From Verrucomicrobiales bacterium (lineage in GTDB: Bacteria > Verrucomicrobiota > Verrucomicrobiia > Limisphaerales > UBA9464), in assembly GCA_027488845.1 (NCBI GenBank), contig JAIYBC010000060.1, positions 62,001-126,000 of the forward strand: DNA of 64,000 bases, given 5' to 3'. Positions 16,606 to 26,136 of this stretch are shown piece after piece. Position 1 is the first letter of the stretch. Every line of letters starts with the position of its first letter. The notes below the pieces were generated by a model. It saw only the letters and a program-made list of their open reading frames with translations. It was not told where the DNA came from and ran no database searches. Made by a program: the position numbers and the translations under genes.

Positions 16606-16669
16606 AGGCCGGTCTTCGCTCCCTCCGGATCGTTTTGGCCAGGCGGTTTCGTGGGAACCGCTTCCCGGC

Positions 16670-18307
16670 TCAGAGCTCCCGCCACTTCTGGGCGACGGGC
16701 TGGCGGCGTCCGACGCCGAAGGCCCGGGTGGTGACCTTGAGCCCCGGGGCCGCCTGACGCCGCTTGTACTCGGAGAAGTCGATCAGCCGGACCACCCGGC
16801 GCACCGCGTCTTCGGGGAAGCCCGAGGCCACGATCTCCGCCGGGGTCCGGTGGCGCACCACATAGGCGTCGAGGATCGCGTCCAGCACCTCGTAGGCAGG
16901 CAGGCTGTCCTGGTCCGTCTGGTTGGGCCGCAACTCGGCGCTGGGGGCTTTGGTGATGGACGAGGACGGAATGATCTCGCGCTCCCGGTTGATCCATCGC
17001 GCCACCCGGTAGACCAACGTCTTCGGGACGTCGCTGATGACCGCCAGCCCGCCGCACATGTCCCCGTAGAGCGTGCAGTAGCCCACGGCCAGTTCGCTCT
17101 TGTTGCCGGTGGTGAGCAGCAGGGAGCCGAACTTGTTGGACATGGACATCAACGCCACGCCGCGCAGCCGGGCCTGGATGTTCTCCTCGGTGGTGTCCTC
17201 GGCGCGGCCTTCGAACAACGGGGACATCTGGGACTTCACCGCGTCGAACGGCGACTGGATCGGCACCACGTCGCATCGGATGCCGAGGTTCCGGGCGAGG
17301 GCGAGGGCGTCGTCGATGCTGCCCTGGGAGGAATACCGCGAAGGCAGGGCCAGCCCGCGGACGTTCCCCGCGCCGAGGGCCGCGACCGCGAGCGCGGCGA
17401 CCACGGCGGAGTCGATGCCGCCAGAGAGTCCGAGGACGGCGCTGCGGAATCCGCATTTCCGGAGGTAATCCCGGGTACCCAGGACCAGCGCGTCGTGGAC
17501 CTGCGCCTCCTCGCACGGACCGGAAGCCGACATCCCACCGGAAGTCCGGGTGTCCACGACACGGAAGTCCTCCGCGAATGCGGCCCCCTCCGCCAGCAGG
17601 CCGCCATCGGCGTTGAAGGCCAGGCTGCGGCCGTCGAAGACGAGCTCGTCGTTGCCGCCGGCGAGGTTGCAGTAGAGCACCGGCACCCCGGACTTGGCGC
17701 AGAGGCTCCGCAGCATCGCCAGCCGGGTCGACTCCTTGCCGAGGTGCCACGGCGAGGCGCTGATGTTGAGCAGCAGGTCGACGCCGGCGGCGACGAGCTC
17801 GGCCGCGGGATCGGGCCGGTAACGGCGACGAGGCCAGAAGTCGGCGTCGTTCCACACGTCCTCGCAGACGGTGAGTCCCAGGCGGAGGCCCCGGAACTCG
17901 ACCGGCGCGTTGGCGGTGGCGGGATCGAAATAGCGGTCCTCGTCGAAGACGTCGTATGTCGGCAGCAGGGTCTTGGACCGGATGGCGGCGACCCGGCCTT
18001 GGTGCAGCAGGGCGACGGCGTTGGAAAGCCCCCTTCCCACGGAGGCATCCCCTTCGGCGACGAAGCCGACCAGGAGACCGGTCTCGCCGGTGGCTGCGGC
18101 GAGCCGTTGCAGGGCCTCGAGGTTCGCCTGGACGAACGACGGTCGCAGCAGGAGGTCCCGGGGCGGATAGCCCACGATGGACAGCTCGGGGGTCATCACC
18201 AGGTCGGCCCCGGCCTCCACGCCGCGCCGGTAGGAGGCGAGGATGGCGGCCTCGTTGCCGGCGATGTCGCCGACGGTGGTGTTCAGCTGGGCGAGCGCGA
18301 TCCTCAT
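16670..18307 (-). CDS. nadE: NAD+ synthase, glutamine-dependent (nitrilase domain plus synthetase domain)
   Basis: Final step of NAD+ synthesis: amidates nicotinic acid adenine dinucleotide with ATP, using ammonia from glutamine. The 545-residue protein has an N-terminal nitrilase-type amidotransferase domain (MTPELSIVGYPPRDLL, Lys in SKTLLPTYDVFDEDRYF, Cys in GLTVCEDVW; the Glu-Lys-Cys triad) and a C-terminal adenylating domain with the P-loop motif LGLSGGIDSAVVAALA, TTGNKSELAVGYCTLYGDM and the closing YKRRQAAPGLKVT. The start at 18307 (MRIALAQL) is the family start; the longer frame from 18403 overlaps its neighbour. The same window carries a distinct, broken NAD+-synthetase-like tail at 8416-8744, next to an NrtR regulator; this intact gene has no obvious NrtR-like palindrome in front that I could see. 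Confidence 0.95.
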   Translation of the reverse strand: MRIALAQLNTTVGDIAGNEAAILASYRRGVEAGADLVMTPELSIVGYPPRDLLLRPSFVQANLEALQRLAAATGETGLLVGFVAEGDASVGRGLSNAVALLHQGRVAAIRSKTLLPTYDVFDEDRYFDPATANAPVEFRGLRLGLTVCEDVWNDADFWPRRRYRPDPAAELVAAGVDLLLNISASPWHLGKESTRLAMLRSLCAKSGVPVLYCNLAGGNDELVFDGRSLAFNADGGLLAEGAAFAEDFRVVDTRTSGGMSASGPCEEAQVHDALVLGTRDYLRKCGFRSAVLGLSGGIDSAVVAALAVAALGAGNVRGLALPSRYSSQGSIDDALALARNLGIRCDVVPIQSPFDAVKSQMSPLFEGRAEDTTEENIQARLRGVALMSMSNKFGSLLLTTGNKSELAVGYCTLYGDMCGGLAVISDVPKTLVYRVARWINREREIIPSSSITKAPSAELRPNQTDQDSLPAYEVLDAILDAYVVRHRTPAEIVASGFPEDAVRRVVRLIDFSEYKRRQAAPGLKVTTRAFGVGRRQPVAQKWREL

Positions 18308-18356
18308 GGGCTTCTCTGCGGGACGAACGGGCGGAACAGGGGCGTCTGCTTCCGGA

Positions 18357-18932
18357 TCAGGGCAACTGGGCCATGCGCCCGAGGGACTCGAGGAGCGGGC
18401 CACGTTCGCTCATGATGAGCGTGCCGGGACCGATCCCGTGTCCCTTCAGGAAATCCGGGGCGGTTTCGAGGACGAACTGCACGCGCTGCGACTTCGAGGG
18501 GACCCCGACCTCGTCGCGGGCGCGGAGCCGGACGACCTCGGTGATCACGCCTTCGGGATCGATGTAGGCGGCGTCGATGTCGAAGGGCACGTTGCGCATG
18601 TAGAAGGACCGTTCCCGGGCGCCGCCGAACACGAACAGCATCGCGTCGTTGGTGCCGATCGAGGTCCGATGCATGAGGCCCGTGGCGATCTGGGTCAGGC
18701 TGGAACACACCTCGGCCTGGAGATCCAGTTTGCCCAGCAGAAGCCGGACACGCGGAAGCCCGGTCAACGCCTGGGACTGGTAGAACGTCGGTTCGGCGGC
18801 GACGCCGGGCGTCGGCACAACCGCCTTCGGCGACTCCGCGACGGGCGACGTGCCCGTTGGGGACGAAGAGGCGGCGTCGCGGCTGCAACCGGCCAGCCAG
18901 ATCGCGGCGAGACAGACGAGGAACCTGTTCAC
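18357..18932 (-). CDS. DUF192 domain lipoprotein
   Basis: A 191-residue predicted lipoprotein. The signal FLVCLAAIWLAGC ends at the lipobox Cys, followed by a Ser/Thr/Pro linker of about 50 residues and the DUF192 domain at about 70-190 (TGLMHRTSIGTNDAMLFVF, SFYMRNVPFDIDAAYID, ARDEVGV). DUF192 proteins are small periplasmic beta-rich proteins of unknown role. GTG at 18932 was chosen as start because it begins the signal peptide with the proper basic residue; ATG at 19163 would add 77 residues with an Arg-rich composition and is unlikely. It is 49 bases upstream of nadE on the same strand, probably transcribed with it. Confidence 0.75.
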   Translation of the reverse strand: MNRFLVCLAAIWLAGCSRDAASSSPTGTSPVAESPKAVVPTPGVAAEPTFYQSQALTGLPRVRLLLGKLDLQAEVCSSLTQIATGLMHRTSIGTNDAMLFVFGGARERSFYMRNVPFDIDAAYIDPEGVITEVVRLRARDEVGVPSKSQRVQFVLETAPDFLKGHGIGPGTLIMSERGPLLESLGRMAQLP

Positions 18933-19232
18933 CGCCGCATCATGGTGGCGGGACGCCCGACGCTCAATGGACTTCCTCCGTTCCCGCAGCCCGCGAGAGA
19001 GCCCTGGACCTTCCCCGGGGCCAAGGCGGATCCCACGCGGGAACGCCAAGCCGCCAACCAGGAGCCGGATCGGGAACCGACAGGCTGCTTGCCGGCCGCC
19101 GACCGGTCCTGAAATCGCAACGTCCTCGGTTCCGACCCCGTTGAATCGCGTCTCGGTGGCCATGGGGCCTGGCCGGCGGGCGCCTTCCCGGATCCCGGCT
19201 GGGACTCTTCCTTCCTCCTGCCGGAACCCGGG
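18933..19232. other. Intergenic stretch, no gene seen
   Basis: About 300 bases between the DUF192 lipoprotein start and the hybrid kinase stop, both on the minus strand. It presumably holds the promoter of the DUF192-nadE pair. I see no convincing hairpin, repeat or open frame with protein-like composition. Confidence 0.5.
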
Positions 19233-22200
19233 CTATGGACGCGATTGGCTCCGGTCGAGGCGGCGGCGGACCAGGCGCACGAGTTCGGACATCGCGAAGG
19301 GCTTCTGCAGGAACTCCAACCCGGGAGCGGGCCCGGAGCCGGCGGCCGCGGCGAACTCCCGGCTGTAGCCGCTCATGTGGATCACCGGCAGGTCCGGACA
19401 TTCCGACCGGATCATCTCGCCCAACTGCAGCCCGCCGATCCCACCCGGCATCACCATGTCGGTGACCACCAGGTCGTAGGCGGGACCGGTCCGACGCCAC
19501 AGGTCCATGGCCTCGACGCCGGAAGCGGCCGTCGACACGTGGTAGCCATGGCGGGTCAGGAACGAGCGGGCCAACGAGAGCAGCCCGGGGTCGTCCTCGA
19601 CCACCAGGATCCGTTCCGAACCGTGTGGCAGGACGACAGCCATCTCCGCCTGGGCCTCCACGGCGTCGCCGGCCAACGAGACCGGGAGATGGATCACGAA
19701 CCGCGCTCCCCTTCCGGGCGGGCTTTCCACCGCGATGCGGCCTCCGTGCTGCTGCAGGATGCCGTAGGCGGTGGCCAGTCCGAGGCCGGTCCCCTTGCCC
19801 ACGTCCTTGGTGGTGAAGAACGGATCGAAGACCCGCGCGAGCACCTCGGCGGGGATCCCCGGTCCGGTGTCCTCCACGTCCACGCGGACATGGCGGCCGG
19901 GACGCAGTTGGACGAGTTCGGGACCTTCCACCAGATCCACCTCCGTGGCGGAGATCAGGAACCTGCCGCCCGACGGCATGGCGTCGCGGGAGTTGGCGGC
20001 GAGGTTCAGCAGCACCTGTTCGATCAGGCCGGGATCCGCCTCCACCGCCGGCAACGTGCCCTCGGAGATGTATTCCACCCGGATGTCCTCGCCGAGCAGA
20101 CGGGTCATCATCCCGAGGAAACCCCGGATCAGGGCATCGATGTCGACCCGTCGCGGCTGGAAGGGCTGCTGTCGGCTGAACAGCAGGAGCTGCCGCGTGA
20201 GACGGGCCGCACGTTCCGCGGCCGAAGTGATCTCGTCCGCGGACCGGGAGATCTCCGCCGGTCCGGCCCCGGGAAGCAGGGCCGTGTTGCCGAGGATCAC
20301 GGTCAGGATGTTGTTGAAGTCGTGGGCCACGCCCGCCGCAAGGCGGCCGATCGACTCCATCTTCTGCGACTGCCGGACATGGTCTTCGAGCGCGCGTTGA
20401 CCCGTGATGTCGATCGCGCAGCCGAGGAAGCCGACCAGCTCGCCGGACTCGTCCGTCCGCGGCACACCGGAGGACAGGAGCCAACGGAACTCCCCGTCGT
20501 GGCGGCGCAGCCGGTACTGGAGCTCGAACCGCCGCCCGGACTCGAGCGAGTGCCGCCAGATCGACTCGCAGAGGAGCAGGTCTTCCGGATGGATCCGTTC
20601 CCGCCAGGCCTCGCCCATCGCCGCCCCGGATGGATCCCCAACGAAGTCCAGCCAAGGACGGCTCAGGAAGGTGGTGCGCCCCTGGGCGTCGCACATCCAG
20701 ATCATCACCGGCGCCGTGTCGGCCAGGTATCGGAATCGGGCCTCGCTCTCGCGCAGGTCCGCGTCGTCCTGCGACCTCTGGATGGCGAATGCGGCCATGT
20801 GGGTCGCGATCCGGAGGATCTGCTCCTGGCGGCTCGCGGGCTGGACGGACTCGCGGAAATACATCCCGAAGGTCCCCAGGACCCGGCCGTCGGCCCGGAG
20901 GATGGGGGTGGACCACAACGCGACGATGCCGTGCTGCTCCGCCAGGCCGAGGAACGGCGCGCAGGCGGGATCGGTCCGGACGTCGGGAACCACCACGCGT
21001 TGCCTGCGGAACGCCGCGGTGCCGCAGACCGCGGATCCCTCGGCGATCGGAAGGCCGTCGATGCAGCGCAGGAAATCCTCGGCCATCGAACCGCCCGGCA
21101 CCGGATGCAGCGTGTTCCCGTCGGAAGTCGTCATCATGGAACACCGGGATCCCTCCACCTCGGATTCCGCGAAGCGCAGGATCGCGGCGAGGATCTCCGG
21201 CAACGGCCGTCCCGCGGCGATGAACTCCAGCAGCTGCGACTGCGCCACCAGCAACAGGTAGGACTCCTTGCGTTCGGTGATGAACTGGAGCGATCCGGCG
21301 ATGCGCCGCGAGGAAACGGGCGCCACCAGGCGGGTCTCGCAGGCAACCCATTCCCATGAACCGGTTGCGGTGCGGATCCGGTGTTCGAGCCGGTGCTGCA
21401 TCCGGCCGCCCCGGTGTCCCTCGACCATCTCGGAGACCAGTCCACGGTCCTCGGGATGGACACGGGCGATCCATTCCTGGAGCGAGGTCGCCGAAGCGGA
21501 CTCGAGCCAACCGAGGCGTTCGGCGATCCAGGTGCTGACCCGGAGCGTCCCGGTCTCGAGGTCGCACTGGAGCACACCCTGGCTGGCGGCGCGCAGCGCC
21601 ATGGCGAGGCACTTCTCCGACTCCTCGAGATCACCGCGGGCCTTCTGCAACTCCGCCTCCCTCGACTCCAGTTCGCGGGCCATCGAGTTGACCGATCCGG
21701 CCAGCTGGAGGAGCTCGGGCGGGCCGGAGAGCGGGGCCCGGGCATCGAAGGAACCCTGGGAAAGGCGGGCGAGCGTCTCCTGGAGACGGCGAACGGGACG
21801 GTGGACCTGGGTCACGAAGTACCACCAGACGAGCAGCGGCGCGAAGAGGGCGACACCGCCCATCCAAGCGGCACTGCGCAGGAGATCGGCCCGCGCGGCG
21901 CGCTTCAGCTCCGTCAGGTCGAGGAGGATGACAACCGTCCATGGATTGCCTTTCGAGAGTCCCGGCAATTCGACCGGTGCCGTGCCGCCGACGGCGTCAC
22001 CCTCGGAGAGGACCGAGACAGCGGTCGCCCCCGAGCTCCGCGATCGGGCGATCAGGTTGGTGACCGAAGCCAGCCAGGCGGTCGCACCCATCTCGCTGAG
22101 CGGACCCGTGGAATCCGAGGCGTGGACGACGTGGCCTCCGTCATCAAGAAGGGCGGCGAAGCGGAACTGCGGCACGTTCCCCAAACCCTCGAAGTAGCTC

Positions 22201-22421
22201 CGGGTGACACGCGGACTGCCCTCGCCGATGCCGGCGCGGGTGAAGATGACCCCGATCTCGGCGAAGGCGGAGACCCGGCGCAGCATGAGCGACTCGATCG
22301 CGGCCGTGGTGTTCCAATCGCTGTAGACCACCGCGAAGGTGGTCAGAAAGAGGGCCAGGAGGCCAAGCAGGCCCGGGACCATCGCCCGCAATGGAAGCTT
22401 GGTGATCATCGGCAGCGTCAT
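19233..22421 (-). CDS. Hybrid sensor histidine kinase with HAMP, PAS and GAF-type domains and a receiver
   Basis: A 1062-residue membrane sensor. An N-terminal membrane helix (PLRAMVPGLLGLLALFLTTF) precedes a periplasmic sensor region of about 110 residues and a second helix (AAWMGGVALFAPLLVWWYFV), then a HAMP-like segment and coiled-coil. PAS-type domains flank a GAF-like block (about 400-560). The kinase core has the H-box GVAHDFNNIL near residue 700, the N-box NLAANSRDAMPSGG near 807 and G-boxes DTGPGIP and GKGTGLGLA. A C-terminal receiver (ILVVEDDPG; phospho-Asp in VVTDMVMPGG near 985) makes it a hybrid kinase; no Hpt domain is present, so a separate phosphotransfer partner is needed. The start at 22421 (or the Met at 22409) fits the leader. 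The stimulus is unknown. Confidence 0.9.
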   Translation of the reverse strand: MTLPMITKLPLRAMVPGLLGLLALFLTTFAVVYSDWNTTAAIESLMLRRVSAFAEIGVIFTRAGIGEGSPRVTRSYFEGLGNVPQFRFAALLDDGGHVVHASDSTGPLSEMGATAWLASVTNLIARSRSSGATAVSVLSEGDAVGGTAPVELPGLSKGNPWTVVILLDLTELKRAARADLLRSAAWMGGVALFAPLLVWWYFVTQVHRPVRRLQETLARLSQGSFDARAPLSGPPELLQLAGSVNSMARELESREAELQKARGDLEESEKCLAMALRAASQGVLQCDLETGTLRVSTWIAERLGWLESASATSLQEWIARVHPEDRGLVSEMVEGHRGGRMQHRLEHRIRTATGSWEWVACETRLVAPVSSRRIAGSLQFITERKESYLLLVAQSQLLEFIAAGRPLPEILAAILRFAESEVEGSRCSMMTTSDGNTLHPVPGGSMAEDFLRCIDGLPIAEGSAVCGTAAFRRQRVVVPDVRTDPACAPFLGLAEQHGIVALWSTPILRADGRVLGTFGMYFRESVQPASRQEQILRIATHMAAFAIQRSQDDADLRESEARFRYLADTAPVMIWMCDAQGRTTFLSRPWLDFVGDPSGAAMGEAWRERIHPEDLLLCESIWRHSLESGRRFELQYRLRRHDGEFRWLLSSGVPRTDESGELVGFLGCAIDITGQRALEDHVRQSQKMESIGRLAAGVAHDFNNILTVILGNTALLPGAGPAEISRSADEITSAAERAARLTRQLLLFSRQQPFQPRRVDIDALIRGFLGMMTRLLGEDIRVEYISEGTLPAVEADPGLIEQVLLNLAANSRDAMPSGGRFLISATEVDLVEGPELVQLRPGRHVRVDVEDTGPGIPAEVLARVFDPFFTTKDVGKGTGLGLATAYGILQQHGGRIAVESPPGRGARFVIHLPVSLAGDAVEAQAEMAVVLPHGSERILVVEDDPGLLSLARSFLTRHGYHVSTAASGVEAMDLWRRTGPAYDLVVTDMVMPGGIGGLQLGEMIRSECPDLPVIHMSGYSREFAAAAGSGPAPGLEFLQKPFAMSELVRLVRRRLDRSQSRP

Positions 22422-22500
22422 ACCGTCGGCCCCACCCACATGAAACCACCCTCGCGGGACCGTCGATCGGGTCAAGCGCGCTCAGCCATGCGGAAGGGAC

Positions 22501-22530
22501 CTCCACGCAATGGCGCCAAGACGCGAAGGA
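22501..22530. repeat. CACGCAA...GCGAAGG repeat, single arm
   Basis: Reads CCACGCAATGGCGCCAAGAC then GCGAAGGA, a relative of the left arm at 16437-16462. It lies in the 244-base gap between the hybrid kinase start and the thioesterase stop. Nothing else is visible there. Confidence 0.6.
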
Positions 22531-22665
22531 TCCGGAAGGGATCCGCAGGCTTCGCGGCAGCCAAGCCGGACACCGCCCGGTGGTCAACGTTTTGGATCCG
22601 GATCCAGCTTCCCTCCGGCGATTTCGCCATTTTGCGGAGGCCCCTTCTCGCTCGCATGGAATGGC

Positions 22666-23124
22666 TCAGGCAGCCCGGCCCGGCCACAACAGTTCCGCCG
22701 GGGCGATCTCGATGTTCCGGGCGAATTCCTCCGGATACGGAACGGAACGGAACGAGCCGTCCGTCCCGCGTTGGACGCACACGGCCGCGACGTGTCCCAC
22801 GGCCACCTCCTCGACGGGTCCTGGCTCGATGCGCCGGAACCGGATCTGGAGGTTCAGCACCTTCTCCCGCTTCTCCTTCACCAGCAGGTGCATCTCCACC
22901 ACGTCCTCGAACCGGAGCGGCTTCAGGTAGTCGCAGTCCGCGTGGACCCGCGGCAGCCCCATCGGCGCCTGGAAGCCACGCAGCAGCACGGACTGCCCGA
23001 AGGACCGGTAGAAGGCCCCCTCGACGGTCTCCATGTACCGGAAGAAGTTGGAGAAGTGGACGATGCCGGCGAGGTCGGTCTCGTGGAACTCGACCCGCCG
23101 CGTGGCCCGGAACTCGTACGGCAT
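22666..23124 (-). CDS. Acyl-CoA thioesterase, hotdog-fold 4HBT family
   Basis: A 152-residue hotdog-fold protein of the YbgC/4-hydroxybenzoyl-CoA thioesterase group. The signature RVEFHETDLAGIVHFSNFFRYME carries the active-site Asp of the 4HBT family at about residue 15, followed by DCDYLKPLRFEDVVEMHL, typical of the second strand. It hydrolyses acyl-CoA of unknown chain, possibly in lipid turnover. The start at 23124 was chosen because the family begins at once with the beta-strand; a longer start at 23160 adds a basic stretch of 12 residues. It is on the same strand as the glycosyltransferase, whose stop lies 78 bases upstream. Confidence 0.88.
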   Translation of the reverse strand: MPYEFRATRRVEFHETDLAGIVHFSNFFRYMETVEGAFYRSFGQSVLLRGFQAPMGLPRVHADCDYLKPLRFEDVVEMHLLVKEKREKVLNLQIRFRRIEPGPVEEVAVGHVAAVCVQRGTDGSFRSVPYPEEFARNIEIAPAELLWPGRAA

Positions 23125-23202
23125 GGCGTTCAGGTTCCGTCGACGGGGAGTCCACGCCAATCCCGAATCCGTGCAGAGGTTCCCGGGATCCGGGAAGCCG
23201 CC

Positions 23203-24513
23203 TCACGAAGCGGATTGCAGGTGGAGCAACGCCTCGACCGACGCCACCACCTCACGGGCCATCACCCGGTCCGAGAATCCCGCCTCCACGCCACGACGAC
23301 CCGCCGTCCCGAGCGCTCGGGCCCGGGCGCCGTCGAGCAGCAGCGCCTCGATCGCGTCGGCCAAGGCACCGGGCCCACCCGCTTCGCAAAGGACGCCGCC
23401 GCCGGCCTTGCCGATGATCTCCCGGAAACCGCAGACGTCCGGCTGCACCACCGGGGTGCCCGCCGCCATGGACTCCACGAGGTACAACCCGAAGGCCTCG
23501 CTGAACCGCGCCGGAACCGACAGCACGTCCAAGGATGCGAGGAAGGCCACCTTCTCCTCCCGCGACACGTTGGGATGGAACGTCGCCTCACCGGCCAGGC
23601 CGGCGGCCGCAAGTCGGGCGCGTTGGGAGTCGACGAAGGGCTGGTCGCCCGGACCGCAGCCGCCGCCGACCTTCAGCCGGAGTCCGCCCACACGACCGCG
23701 GCGACGGATCTCGATGAAGGCGTCCACGAGCGTGTCCAGCCCCTTCTCCGGACACATGCGCGCGAAGAATCCCAGGACCGGCGGGGTGCCCGAAGCCCGT
23801 TCCCGCGGAAGGTCGCGGTAGCCGTCCAACGAGATGCCGCTGGGGGCGACGCGGACCCGCTCCGGAGGCAACCGGAGGCGCGAGGCCATGCGGTCGGCGA
23901 AATAGCGGGTTGGCGCGATCCATCCGTCGACGTCCACGGCCCTCTCCGCGAGCAGCCGCCAGGACTCCGAACGGAACGGCTCCGGCAGCGTGTCGAGGAA
24001 CGACTCCTCGCTCTGGAGGAAGCAGACCACCTTGGTTCCAAGACCCGAACGCATTTTCCGGGCGAGGCCGGCCAGCAGCGCGTTGGAGAGGAACACCGCG
24101 TCGGGGCGCGGCAGCGCCGACATCCACGAGACCATCTCGTCGAGTTCACGGTGCTGGTTGCCCGACTCGCCGCGCAGCATGGACACGGTCAGTTCCCCGA
24201 CGTCCTCGGCCCGCGTCTTCGCCGTCTTCCCGGCCGCCCACTTCAGCAACCGCGGCGAGTCGAACCAGCGACGGAACCACGCCGGGGCCCGCCGGTGCAG
24301 GGCCGACTTCTGCGAAAGGAACACGTTGATCCCCCCGAAGAAGGTCGGCGAATCGCCGAGTGCGGGAGCCTCGTCGAGGGTCATCGGCAGGTACATCGGC
24401 ACCATCACGGTGTCGTGCCCCTGGCGGCGCAACTCGGAGACCAGCGCGTTGTCGCGGAAGCAGTTCCCGCAATACATGCCGCCGGCGCCGGGCGTGATCT
24501 GGACGAGGTTCAC
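23203..24513 (-). CDS. Glycosyltransferase family 4 (GT-B, retaining)
   Basis: A 436-residue GT-B enzyme that moves a sugar from a nucleotide donor to an unknown glycan or lipid acceptor. The N-terminal Rossmann domain starts ITPGAGGMYCGNCFRDNALV. The C-terminal donor domain has the family hallmarks GFFARMCPEKGLDTLVDAF, HPNVSREEKVAFLASLDVLS and EAFGLYLVESMAAGTPVVQ with the conserved E-x7-E. The gene has no signal peptide, so it acts on the cytosolic side. It lies 23 bases from the flavoprotein gene on the same strand, suggesting co-transcription. The two Cys after GGMY are unusual near the active-site loop and might be structural. Confidence 0.85.
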   Translation of the reverse strand: MNLVQITPGAGGMYCGNCFRDNALVSELRRQGHDTVMVPMYLPMTLDEAPALGDSPTFFGGINVFLSQKSALHRRAPAWFRRWFDSPRLLKWAAGKTAKTRAEDVGELTVSMLRGESGNQHRELDEMVSWMSALPRPDAVFLSNALLAGLARKMRSGLGTKVVCFLQSEESFLDTLPEPFRSESWRLLAERAVDVDGWIAPTRYFADRMASRLRLPPERVRVAPSGISLDGYRDLPRERASGTPPVLGFFARMCPEKGLDTLVDAFIEIRRRGRVGGLRLKVGGGCGPGDQPFVDSQRARLAAAGLAGEATFHPNVSREEKVAFLASLDVLSVPARFSEAFGLYLVESMAAGTPVVQPDVCGFREIIGKAGGGVLCEAGGPGALADAIEALLLDGARARALGTAGRRGVEAGFSDRVMAREVVASVEALLHLQSAS

Positions 24514-24536
24514 GAGGCGCCGAGGTTACGACGGCT

Positions 24537-25817
24537 TCACGCCGCCACAAGGGACGACTCGGAAGGACGCGGCACCCCGTACGGCAGCGGCGCCGGGAGC
24601 GTGGTGTACTCCGAGAACGCGGCGAACATGCGGCTGAAGTCCTTGCCGACGTCGCCGGAAAGGCAGTCGGTGAGGTCCGCGGCCAGCTCCGGACGTCCAT
24701 CGGTCACGGTCTTGAAGCTGACGTTCGGATCGTAGAAGGCGTACACGAGCTTCCGCATGTTCTCCATGCTCTGGCGCATCATCGCGCCGTAGCCCTCGAA
24801 CCGCTCCGCCGAGACGTCCCCGGCCGTGAGCGCCGCGTGGATGGCATCCGCGGCGGCCACGCCGCTCTTCAGCGCGATCATCAGCCCGCTGGAGAACACC
24901 GGATCGAGGAAGCCGAACGAGTCCCCGACGAGCACCAGTCCGCGGTCGGCGCAGTACTCCGACCGGAACGTGTACTCGGCGGTGAGCCAGTATTCGTCGC
25001 ACACCTTCCCGGTCGAGAGGTGGTCCTGGATCCATTTGTTCTGCGGGATCTCCCGCTGGAAGATCGCCTCCGGATCCTTCAGGCCGTCGCGGGTGAGGTA
25101 CTTGCCGTCGGCGACGACGCCCACGCTCACGCGATTGCCATGCTGGGGGATGTACCAGAACCAACCCTTGTCCGGGATGAACGCCACGGTCGTGCCACCC
25201 TCGTCGATGCCCGCGTCCCGCTTGGAACCCTCGTAGTAGGTCCAGACGGCGACCTTGTTGAGCTTCGGATCCCCCCGTCGCCAGGCGTTGCGGGTCGCGG
25301 CGATGGCCTCGCGTCCGGTGGCGTCCACCGTGACCGCCGCCCGCACCTCGAACTCGACGCCGTCCACCCCGCGCGCCCGGACACCCACGTGGGCGCCGTC
25401 CTCGCGCAGCAGTTCCAGCACCTCGGTCTCCTCACGGACCTCGACGCCCTTCTCGCGGGCGTTCTCCACCATCATCAGGTCGAACTCCGACCGGAGCACC
25501 TGCCACGTCTGGGCCACCGTCTCCCGGTCGTAGCGGTTGTAGAAGTAGAACGGCTGCGAAGCCCGACCCGAGGGGCCCACGAACTGGACCGAGTACTTCC
25601 GGGTGAAATGGGACGCCTTGAGCTTCGGGATCATCCCGATGCGTTCCAGCGGCTGGTAGGTGAACGGAATCAGGGATTCCCCGATGTGGTATCGCGGGAA
25701 CTTCTCCCGTTCCAACACCAGCACCCGACGTCCTTCCATGGCCAACGCCGTCGCCGTCGCGCAACCGGCCGGACCCGCGCCGACCACCACCACATCGACT
25801 TCGATCAAGGGATTCAT
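24537..25817 (-). CDS. FAD-dependent oxidoreductase (geranylgeranyl reductase/halogenase-like)
   Basis: A 426-residue flavoprotein of the p-hydroxybenzoate hydroxylase superfamily. The FAD motif GAGPAG lies at 13-18, followed by LVLEREKFPRYHIGESLIP, the DATGREAIAA stretch and RGLVLVGDSFGFLDPVFSSG, which contacts the flavin. This pattern occurs in geranylgeranyl reductase-like and tryptophan-halogenase-like enzymes that act on lipid or indole substrates. I see no halogenase-specific WxWxIP motif: the protein has KGWFWYIPQHG, close but not identical, so halogenase activity is uncertain. The start at 25817 precedes the Rossmann motif; the longer frame from 25946 is unlikely. The divergent sigma-TPR gene lies opposite. 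Confidence 0.82.
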   Translation of the reverse strand: MNPLIEVDVVVVGAGPAGCATATALAMEGRRVLVLEREKFPRYHIGESLIPFTYQPLERIGMIPKLKASHFTRKYSVQFVGPSGRASQPFYFYNRYDRETVAQTWQVLRSEFDLMMVENAREKGVEVREETEVLELLREDGAHVGVRARGVDGVEFEVRAAVTVDATGREAIAATRNAWRRGDPKLNKVAVWTYYEGSKRDAGIDEGGTTVAFIPDKGWFWYIPQHGNRVSVGVVADGKYLTRDGLKDPEAIFQREIPQNKWIQDHLSTGKVCDEYWLTAEYTFRSEYCADRGLVLVGDSFGFLDPVFSSGLMIALKSGVAAADAIHAALTAGDVSAERFEGYGAMMRQSMENMRKLVYAFYDPNVSFKTVTDGRPELAADLTDCLSGDVGKDFSRMFAAFSEYTTLPAPLPYGVPRPSESSLVAA

Positions 25818-26136
25818 ACGTAGACGTACTATTGTTGAGATGACAGGTACGCCGAAGCGTGGAGTGCGCAAGCCTTCGGTTGCGGAAAGCGGGTCCTCGG
25901 TGGAGTTCGAGCGCAAAGGCGTCGGGGGATGGCCGCCAGGGAACACCGCGACACCTCATCGAAGACCGGCGAAGTCGCAGACCGTCCGGAGCCTTCGATT
26001 GCGAATCGGCCGGATGCTCGGGATCCTCGCATTCCATGGCCGAGTCGGGCGGCGGCCCGGAACCGGATTGGGTGTTCGGTTCGGAAGCCGGACGGCGATG
26101 TCCAGTAAGGCGGTGGGTTTCCGCAACGTTTCGCAC
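25818..26136. other. Divergent promoter region, no gene seen
   Basis: About 320 bases between the flavoprotein (minus) and the sigma-TPR gene (plus). The first 40 bases after the minus-strand start are comparatively AT-rich (ACGTAGACGTACTATTG), a plausible promoter zone for the flavoprotein. An open frame crosses the whole region but is Arg/Gly/Thr-rich and not protein-like. In-frame ATG at 26098 is a second possible start for the sigma-TPR gene. Confidence 0.5.
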